A program made the position numbers and the translations under genes. DNA of 64,000 bases from an uncultured Oscillospiraceae bacterium (GTDB lineage Bacteria; Bacillota; Clostridia; Oscillospirales; Acutalibacteraceae): positions 1 through 64,000 of the forward strand of contig UQFO01000001.1 in NCBI GenBank assembly GCA_900540275.1, read 5' to 3'. Position 1 is the first letter of the stretch, and each line of letters opens with the position of its first letter. Under the pieces are notes generated by a model. That model saw only the letters and a list, made by a program, of their open reading frames with translations, did no database searches and was not told the DNA's origin. This document shows, one piece after another, positions 58,701 to 64,000 of this stretch.

Positions 58701-59507
58701 GGTGTCGGCACAAAGAACGTCGTTTATGTTTATAACGACGGCACTGAACCCCCGACAACCCCCGACACAAAACCGACGGATCCTGACACAAAGCCGACGG
58801 ATCCCGGCAGTGACCCGACGAATCCCGGAGAAAGCTATATGCTCGGCGACATCAACAGCGACTGGACGATTTCTCTTGCGGACGTCTTGGTTATGCAGAA
58901 TTATCTCGCGGCGAAAATCCGTCTGACAGACAGGCAGATTTTTATCGGCGACGTTGACCGCAATAGTAAAATCGACTTGGTCGATATCCTTGAAATCCAG
59001 AAATATCTTGCAAAAATGCCTACGAACTTTGAAATCGGCAAAGTTTTCGGCGACGTCCCTCCGACGGACCCGACACAGGCTCCGACAACGCCCCTGCCGA
59101 CAGACCCAGAGCCGACACAGCCAACCGCTCCCCAGCCGACAGACCCGCAGCCGACCAATCCGGAAAGCCAGGTCGTCACGCTTTATTTCTCGAACAGCGT
59201 ATTTTGGGGCAATGTTTACGCGTATGCATGGCGCACCTCTGACGAGCATATGAATCAGGCGTGGCCCGGCGAACAGCTCACCTCTATCGGCAAGAACAGC
59301 TACGGGGAAGAGATTTACTCCATAACCATAGACCTGAGCGAATATGACAATATCATTTTTAGCAACGGCGAAGGCCAGCAGACACAGGATATCCCGCTGT
59401 CAGAGGCGTCCGACAGCCTGGGCTATTACTGCGATAAATCAGAGCAGGACGCGCAGGGACATTACGGATTCGGCACCTATGAGTTCGACCCCTCGTATAT
59501 CGTCTGA
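55728..59507 (+). CDS. pulA: Secreted pullulanase (type I, GH13) with CBM26-like, MucBP-like and dockerin modules
   Basis: 1259 residues from a TTG (AAAGGAGAGG upstream). Signal peptide about 1-27; CBM48 about 45-140; GH13 about 170-660 with YNWGYDPVNY, DVVYNH, nucleophile Asp367 (GFRFDLMG), acid/base Glu396 (VYGEPW) and Asp488 (AHDN); two MucBP-like repeats (about 700-840); CBM26-like (about 838-935); a third MucBP-like repeat (about 940-1010); Pro/Thr linkers; dockerin about 1036-1105; C-terminal CBM26-like about 1148-1255. It debranches alpha-1,6 links of starch/pullulan, probably in an amylosome-like complex. Confidence 0.95.
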   Translation: MKARKLLAAFLCVLMTISVMVLPTQAAVTGDEATGAYTNSTEPYSTYNGSDLGATYTKAATTFKVWAPSASKVQIKRYTTGSDAEAGAAVIETKDMSKDNSNGVWSIKINGDLNGTYYTYLVTVNGKTNETQDVYSVATGVNGERSMVIDLSTTNPEGWNSDSHKLVKNQTDAVIWEVQVRDFSISSSSGVSDAHKGKYLAFTESGTKVNGTDDISTCVDYLVKQGVNYVHLNPVYDYGSVDETKLNKPQYNWGYDPVNYNVPEGSYSTDPYKGEVRIKEFKQMVQALHDRGIGVIMDVVYNHTYSTASSFEKTVPGYYYRMNGSTFLNGSGCGNVTASDKTMFRKYITDSVKYWAEEYHIDGFRFDLMGCHDITTMNQVRTTLDAIDQRIIVYGEPWMADWNSNGIASSQACTMDNASKVSERVGMFSDKIRNGLKGGTDDATKGYIQGSTTVTGDIKAGMMGGASSTWGKWSRQPSQCVTYNSAHDNLTLWDKILKSNSLANYDTTSNTMLSQNRLSAAIVLTSQGIPFYLAGEEFARTKHGDGNSYNAPDSVNQIDWTRVQRYSDLVSYYKGLMEIRANYSPFRDPTTASGNTTYFVENGSAIGYTMLNKTANASKEWGTVAVLTNNTTSAKTLTLKVQSGAALPSSWVIVANGTQAGTKSLGTTGSTVSVPARSAMVLVDAESFAKVTIPETAYKTVTVKHINQKTGEVIKTINSDYEVGTTYRTQPDSDILFDYNLVKTEGVTSGTVTDNVTVTYYYTPDSIPSYTLTVKYVDGTGKDLMQAKTQKLKQGVPYSEQHETIAGYELDTTKFPNNAFGTISADTTVTYTYKASAYDKLKVHYYNGNGWANPYIYAYDDSTDLVLLTGAWPGTKMTADSSMGAGWFTYPEVDVPQAKLMFTDGKASGTQQEPGQNAPGYEATGEVWVKDGGTSFNSKIVVSYINQSGKKLADDKVIEGTKVTTSDSYTTQGLSGAGEPVLVMGAPQGNWGVGTKNVVYVYNDGTEPPTTPDTKPTDPDTKPTDPGSDPTNPGESYMLGDINSDWTISLADVLVMQNYLAAKIRLTDRQIFIGDVDRNSKIDLVDILEIQKYLAKMPTNFEIGKVFGDVPPTDPTQAPTTPLPTDPEPTQPTAPQPTDPQPTNPESQVVTLYFSNSVFWGNVYAYAWRTSDEHMNQAWPGEQLTSIGKNSYGEEIYSITIDLSEYDNIIFSNGEGQQTQDIPLSEASDSLGYYCDKSEQDAQGHYGFGTYEFDPSYIV

Positions 59508-59523
59508 TTTCCTATGATACAGG

Positions 59524-59553
59524 AGCTCCCCGCGTTTTCGCGGGGAGCTTTTT
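59524..59553 (+). terminator. Pullulanase terminator
   Basis: AGCTCCCCGCG (59524-59534) pairs perfectly with CGCGGGGAGCT (59539-59549) around TTTT, followed by a T tract. Confidence 0.92.
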
Positions 59554-59651
59554 GTCGTTCGCCGATGAAAACCTGTTTTGTTCATCTTGAATAATTGATG
59601 TCTTCTAATTTATGGAATACGCCAAACTTTCTTTTGTTTGTTTTGTTTTCC

Positions 59652-59680
59652 TTTACCATTTTCCGGTTTGTTGCTATACT
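59652..59680 (+). promoter_or_regulatory. Promoter of the alpha-amylase gene
   Basis: TTTACC (59652-59657), 17-base spacer, TATACT (59675-59680), 54 bases before the start codon. No cre-like site is seen near it. Confidence 0.65.
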
Positions 59681-59734
59681 TAGGCACTGAAAGCTTTTTT
59701 CAAAAAGACAACCAACCTGAAAGGAATGTACCAT

Positions 59735-61216
59735 ATGAAAAAAAGAGTATTAGCTTTGCTTTTAGCGTGCGCGCTTCTGTTCTCGGTAACGGCGTGTTCC
59801 TCATACGACGGCCCCGGAGCTTCCAAGGCGCCGTCCGCTGAAAACAGTACTGCGTCAGAGGAAGAAACGCAGCCGCAGTCCGGCAGTCAGCTCGCTACGC
59901 GGGGCGAATATGAGCTTGCGTACGACATACAGCACGGTGCGATCCTGCATGCATGGTGCTGGTCGTTCAATACTATAAAAGAAAATATGAAGGACATCGC
60001 GCAGGCTGGCTATACCTCCATCCAGACTTCGCCCATCAACGAATGCAAGGTCGGCGACAACGGCGGCATGCAGCTGCAGGACAAGGACGGCAGCGCAAAC
60101 AAGGGCAAATGGTATTTCCATTACCAGCCAACCGATTATGTAATTGGAAACTACCAGCTCGGCACGGAAGCGGAATTTAAAGAAATGTGCGCTGAGGCTG
60201 ATAAATATGGTATTAAGATTATCGTTGACGCGGTCGTCAACCATATGACGAGTGATTTTAACGCAATCTCTGAAAATGTACTGAACCTGTCGGATGAGCC
60301 GTTCCATCAAAACGGCGGCGTAGGCAACTATAACAACAGGGAAGAGGCGACGCAGGGCAACCTGCTCGGGCTCATTGACCTCAATACGCAGGATAAGAGC
60401 GTACAGCAATACATCCTGAAATACTTGAAATCCTGTATCGAGGCGGGCGCTTCAGGCTTCCGCTATGACGCGGCAAAGCACATAGAGCTTCCTGACGACG
60501 ACAAATCCTACGCGAGCGACTTTTGGACTGTTGTTTTAAATAACGGCGCACAGTTCCAGTACGGTGAAATCCTGCAGGGCGGCGCGGACCGCATCAAGGA
60601 TTACTCCAAAATCATGAGCGTCACGGCGTCCTCCTATGGCGGGCAGGTGCGCAGCGCAATCATCAACAAATCGCTTGAAATCGCAAACTGGTCGAATTAT
60701 TCGGCGAGCGGCGTGGATGAAAGCAAGCTTGTGACCTGGGTGGAATCGCACGACAACTACTGCAATGACGGCTCCTGGGCGCAGCTCGACGAGCAGGACA
60801 TTAAATGGGCATGGGCGCTGATTGCCGCAAGAAGCGGCGGCACGCCGCTGTTCTTCAGCCGTCCCGCGGGCGCAAATCTCGACGACCAGTGGGGAAACAA
60901 TGAAATCGGCAAAAAGGGCAGCGATTTGTTCAAGGACAAAGAGGTTGCCGCGGTCAACCGTTTCCGCAACGTAATGGCGGGGCTTGGCGAAACGCTTTCA
61001 AACCCGATGGACAACGAAGAGCTTGTTATGATTGAAAGAGGCGATAAGGGCGCGGTGATTATAAATGTAAGCGGCAAGGACGCCGCGCTTAAGGACGTCA
61101 CCACGGTGCTTGCGGACGGCTCTTACAAAGAAAAGCTGACTGACACAGAATTCACTGTTGCCGGCGGTAAGCTTTCCGGTACCGTAGGGGCGGGGCAGGT
61201 TGCCGTAATTTACTGA
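59735..61216 (+). CDS. Lipoprotein alpha-amylase (GH13)
   Basis: 493 residues from the ATG at 59735 (AAAGGA upstream; the ATG at 59726 is too close to it). Signal peptide with lipobox FSVTAC, then a Ser/Thr/Glu-rich linker (about 25-55) and a GH13 catalytic domain of the subfamily-28 type: DAVVNHM, nucleophile Asp245 (GFRYDAAKHIEL), Glu278 (YGEILQ) and Asp340 (VESHDN). No dockerin or CBM; it would be membrane-anchored and digest oligosaccharides at the cell surface. Completes starch breakdown with the neighbouring pullulanase. Confidence 0.94.
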   Translation: MKKRVLALLLACALLFSVTACSSYDGPGASKAPSAENSTASEEETQPQSGSQLATRGEYELAYDIQHGAILHAWCWSFNTIKENMKDIAQAGYTSIQTSPINECKVGDNGGMQLQDKDGSANKGKWYFHYQPTDYVIGNYQLGTEAEFKEMCAEADKYGIKIIVDAVVNHMTSDFNAISENVLNLSDEPFHQNGGVGNYNNREEATQGNLLGLIDLNTQDKSVQQYILKYLKSCIEAGASGFRYDAAKHIELPDDDKSYASDFWTVVLNNGAQFQYGEILQGGADRIKDYSKIMSVTASSYGGQVRSAIINKSLEIANWSNYSASGVDESKLVTWVESHDNYCNDGSWAQLDEQDIKWAWALIAARSGGTPLFFSRPAGANLDDQWGNNEIGKKGSDLFKDKEVAAVNRFRNVMAGLGETLSNPMDNEELVMIERGDKGAVIINVSGKDAALKDVTTVLADGSYKEKLTDTEFTVAGGKLSGTVGAGQVAVIY

Positions 61217-61392
61217 TGAATAGATAAAATAGATAACAGGGAGGGAACCTTTGGTTTCCTCCCTTGTTTTTGTCAAAACAGGTTTCATACACATATTCGG
61301 TAAAAAATGACGAAACCCGTAATAAAAAACTTGTTCTGAAGGGTTCTTTATGATATAATGGCACCTGATTTTGTTTGAGGAGTTATGTAACA

Positions 61393-62322
61393 ATGTGGTT
61401 TATTTTTTCCCTGATTACGGCGCTTGCATGGGGCGGCTCAGACCTGTTTTCCAAAATGGGCACCAACCCCAGGGACAAGTACAGCCATTGGCGCATGGTC
61501 ATTATGGTCGGCCTTGTCATGGGCATCCATGCGATTATTTATACCATCTATAAGACGAACACGGAACCGGGCTTTGTTTATGAGCCGATTAATATGCTCA
61601 AATACCTGCCCGTTTCGTTTATGTACATATTGTCTATGACAATCGGGTACGCAGGGCTGCGGTATATGGAGCTTTCCGTGTCATCACCCATCTGCAATTC
61701 CTCCGGCGCCGTAACCGTGCTGCTCTGCTTCTTCATTTTGGGGCAGACAATCAGCGTTATCCAGATTGTCGCCGTCATCTGCATCCTGGGCGGTATTTTG
61801 CTGCTTTCCCTTTACGAGCGGCATATGGACGAGAAGGAGCGCCTCAGGCGGAAGGTCGTCATCGATAAAAAGTACCAAATCAGCTTTATCGCGATTTTAC
61901 TTCCTATTTTATACTGTATCATCGACGGGCTTGGTACGTTCGGGGACGCGCTTGTGCTGGACAACTGGCTGTCCGAGGACCAGGCGAATATTTCTTACGA
62001 ATTAACATTTTTACTGTGCGCAATCGGCGCGTTTATTTATCTGGTTTTTATCAGGAAACAGAAATTCAACATTTGGAACGAGCGCGTCAAGGGCGCGGGC
62101 GCTTTGTGCGAGACAGCGGGACAGTTTTTCTATGTATTCGCAATTGCGGACAACGCGATTGTCGCGGCGCCCATGATTTCGTCCTACTGTGTGTTCTCGG
62201 TGCTGCTTTCGCGCCTTTTCCTCAAGGAAAAGCTTGCAAAAAAACAGTATCTCATCATTCTGCTCGTTATGGTCGGGATTGCCCTGCTGGGCGTAGCGGA
62301 CGGCCTTTCGGGCGACGTATAA
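61393..62322 (+). CDS. EamA/DMT-family transporter
   Basis: 309 residues from the ATG at 61393 (GAGGAG upstream). Ten predicted helices in two EamA repeats; the N-terminal WFIFSLITALAWGGSDLFSK motif is typical. Substrate unknown; drug/metabolite exporters of this family carry amino acids, sugars or nucleotide sugars. Converges with the toxin-like gene. Confidence 0.92.
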   Translation: MWFIFSLITALAWGGSDLFSKMGTNPRDKYSHWRMVIMVGLVMGIHAIIYTIYKTNTEPGFVYEPINMLKYLPVSFMYILSMTIGYAGLRYMELSVSSPICNSSGAVTVLLCFFILGQTISVIQIVAVICILGGILLLSLYERHMDEKERLRRKVVIDKKYQISFIAILLPILYCIIDGLGTFGDALVLDNWLSEDQANISYELTFLLCAIGAFIYLVFIRKQKFNIWNERVKGAGALCETAGQFFYVFAIADNAIVAAPMISSYCVFSVLLSRLFLKEKLAKKQYLIILLVMVGIALLGVADGLSGDV

Positions 62323-62338
62323 ACCACACGGAACTAAA

Positions 62339-62368
62339 AAATGCCTCCGGCTCGAGCCGGAGGCATTT
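62339..62368. terminator. Bidirectional terminator between convergent genes
   Basis: A perfect 30-bp palindrome, arms AAATGCCTCCGGCTC (62339-62353) and its complement (62354-62368), with an A-run before and a T-rich tail after. Confidence 0.88.
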
Positions 62369-62377
62369 CCTGTGTTT

Positions 62378-64000
62378 TTAATCGAGCGGTATATGGTCGA
62401 GAGCGGTAACTGACGCCCAGTTTGAGTGTATTCCCTCATAAGCCGCCCGAATGTGGAAATCGCCTTTTTTTGTTACGGTAAGCTTATTGTGCTCTACAGT
62501 GATTCCCCTGCTTGAAAGCTCCTGTGCTTCCCAAATCACAGGGACAGAAATCTCTCGTCCTGTTTCGTCATACACATAAGCGGTAATGGTATCCAGGGTA
62601 TCTAGATTAAGCGGCTCGTCATCGGCATATGCCGTTACGCTGCCCTTTACCTTAATTGTACCGTCAAGCTTTGTATCATGGACGATTACCTTGATACGGG
62701 CGGTTGAAATATTGGAGTTTGTCGCCATCACGCCGTCTTTTGCAAGGTAGGCTCCCTCGTCAATCCAGTATTTCATATAGGCTGTACCGGCTCCCTTGCC
62801 TTTCACGGTTACAATTCCTGAGGCAGGGTCGGTTTCCAGCACGGCAATACTGTCGTCCTCCAATTCGTTGTCGTCCTCGTCCACAAGGCTCCAGCGGCCC
62901 TTGTCGGAGGAAAATCCATAATACAAGACGCCCTGTTCATTAAAGCCCTGCAGGCCGATATTGCTTGCGTAGATGATGTCGCCAAGTCCGATGTTGTACT
63001 CCACAGTCCCATCCATTGTTTTGATGCGTTTCAGATGATACAGCGCGACTGCGTCGTATACGGTGGAATGGATACTTGTCGCCTCGCTCGCCAGCGTACC
63101 GCCGGTGGGTGACATGGGTGCGTTTTTGGTGAGCTGTGTTACCAGCTCTTCCGTCGTAGAAAGCTTCGACTCATCGATATTCTTGCTTTTGGGCTTGCTT
63201 TTATTCTTAAAAAGGCTATTCCAGTCAAGGCTGTTCATCCAATCATCCTCGTCATACTCCCTTCCACAGGTTGTGGCGGAGGCTTTGTCGTTTCCGGGTA
63301 CGTCTTTATTGACGACCGCCCTGCTATACAGGTTCTCAATTGCATTTTGACTGCCGTTGCCAAACATACTGATAAACGACCGCTGGTGGTATCCAGCCGT
63401 CGTGAAGGACTGGATTAGGCAGTTGTCGTCATAGAAGGTACCGCAAAGTGCGAAAAGTGCCGTTTTATAGCTAATGGAAACAGGACAGTCGTAGGAAAGC
63501 GTTACGGTAGAACCTGTCGTTTCCTGTTCTATCGTGATTTCCGTATGCGCGGGAACAGATAGGCTGATTGAGGCAGATTGGGAATCTGTTTCAGATACCG
63601 ATTTTGTTTCCGTATATGCGGTGGAAAGCACCTGTCCCGCAGTGAATTCGACCCGTGCGGTGATTTTTAGGTGGGGCAATACCTTCGATACCTCAAAGTC
63701 TGCACCAATCATTTCAGAAAAGCTGTATTCCTTTGTGTTTGTCATACTGTTTGAGTCAGTCAGGGTCATATCCTTTTTTATTGTCTGTTCGCTTGCAACA
63801 TCCTGCGCGCTTCCGTTTGTGACGCTGCTTGTCGTTTTTTTACCCGGGGAAGCGCTGTAGGAAAAGCCCGGTACGGTACTTCCTTTTTCAATGGCTTCTT
63901 CAAGTGTCATATTGCCCAAGGCTGTATGCATGAGCGTACCGTCGCTTAGAATATTCAGTTCAAAATCGTAGAATGCAATGCCAAAGCAGTCATATGCGTA
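62378..64000 (-). CDS. Aerolysin/ETX-MTX2-like protein with Ig-like domain (5' end outside the window)
   Basis: The frame stays open through the right edge, so the true start is not seen; about 540 residues are visible. From visible residue about 75 a Ser/Thr-rich two-strand pattern (VEFTAGQVLSTAYTETKSVS, then SASISLSVPAHTEITIEQET) fits the pore-forming segment of ETX/MTX2 toxins. A Big2-like segment (IAVLETDPASGIVTVKGKGA) and a second beta domain form the C-terminus. A pore-forming toxin or a related non-toxic secreted protein are both possible. Confidence 0.7.
   Translation of the reverse strand, partial: YAYDCFGIAFYDFELNILSDGTLMHTALGNMTLEEAIEKGSTVPGFSYSASPGKKTTSSVTNGSAQDVASEQTIKKDMTLTDSNSMTNTKEYSFSEMIGADFEVSKVLPHLKITARVEFTAGQVLSTAYTETKSVSETDSQSASISLSVPAHTEITIEQETTGSTVTLSYDCPVSISYKTALFALCGTFYDDNCLIQSFTTAGYHQRSFISMFGNGSQNAIENLYSRAVVNKDVPGNDKASATTCGREYDEDDWMNSLDWNSLFKNKSKPKSKNIDESKLSTTEELVTQLTKNAPMSPTGGTLASEATSIHSTVYDAVALYHLKRIKTMDGTVEYNIGLGDIIYASNIGLQGFNEQGVLYYGFSSDKGRWSLVDEDDNELEDDSIAVLETDPASGIVTVKGKGAGTAYMKYWIDEGAYLAKDGVMATNSNISTARIKVIVHDTKLDGTIKVKGSVTAYADDEPLNLDTLDTITAYVYDETGREISVPVIWEAQELSSRGITVEHNKLTVTKKGDFHIRAAYEGIHSNWASVTALDHIPLD

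Noticed and set aside
58647..59249. Long antisense frame (about 200 codons) opposite the pullulanase linkers and dockerin
   Set aside because: It mirrors the Pro/Thr-rich repeats and dockerin of the sense gene; composition is explained by codon use of the real gene.

Overview
The window reads as a chromosome segment of a Gram-positive, anaerobic gut Clostridia, most likely a Ruminococcaceae/Oscillospirales relative of the starch-degrading ruminococci. Reasons: strong AGGAGG-type ribosome binding sites, a Ca/Mn P-type ATPase behind a manganese riboswitch, rubrerythrin, indolepyruvate:ferredoxin oxidoreductase, and six secreted proteins ending in type I dockerins, including a pullulanase with CBM26-like and MucBP-like modules of the kind found in amylosomes. 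The genus is an inference.

Layout. (1) 1 to about 13.1 kb is the right end of a Tn916/Tn1549-type integrative conjugative element: accessory transfer genes, MobA/MobC-type relaxase genes on the minus strand, an XRE regulator, an A+T-rich BceAB-BceRS-type antimicrobial-peptide resistance cassette as cargo, then the Tn916-like recombination end (sigma-like ORF7, ORF8, Xis, Int). The left end is outside the window. (2) 13.2-18.2 kb is one operon: a small secreted protein (DUF2712-like), a lipoprotein, three membrane proteins, an ABC ATPase and a membrane-anchored protein, probably a bacteriocin-like or peptide-stress locus. A Cys-rich 80-residue protein follows. (3) 18.9-25.4 kb holds a tandemly duplicated two-gene module: a small secreted dockerin protein followed by a secreted dockerin-bearing S8 peptidase. 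Both peptidases have Glu where subtilases have the catalytic Asp. This is the most promising undescribed system here. (4) 25.4-32.1 kb: yybP-ykoY riboswitch and P-type ATPase, an AraC/GyrI-type regulator, and a secreted CotH-kinase with starch-binding-like and dockerin modules. (5) 32.1-32.7 kb is non-coding, with an array of hairpins separated by ATGATGT and flanked by a direct repeat.

(6) 32.8-44.7 kb is core housekeeping: yceD-rpmF, a DUF512 radical-SAM-like protein, der, plsY, a DUF2079 membrane protein, a HIT protein, a phosphoribosyltransferase, comEC with a degraded metallo-beta-lactamase part, holA, rnmV, and rubrerythrin with a PerR/Fur-like box. (7) 44.8-52.4 kb: a GNAT/YoaP protein, a sodium:solute symporter, then a paaK-iorA-iorB unit (arylacetyl-CoA / aromatic 2-oxoacid metabolism) behind a structured leader, and an alpha/beta hydrolase. 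(8) 52.5-55.4 kb: a BlaI/BlaR1-type operon with a membrane protein and a lipoprotein but no penicillin-sensor domain. (9) 55.5-61.2 kb: starch utilisation, with a dockerin pullulanase (cre-like site, 5' hairpin leader) and a lipoprotein alpha-amylase. (10) An EamA transporter converges with an aerolysin/ETX-MTX2-like secreted protein that runs off the right edge.

How it fits together: the dockerin proteins (two peptidases, their two small partners, the CotH kinase and the pullulanase) could dock on cohesin scaffolds encoded elsewhere, while the lipoprotein amylase would finish starch breakdown at the cell surface. No rRNA, tRNA or CRISPR array was seen. All starts, families and motifs were read by eye; no database search was done.
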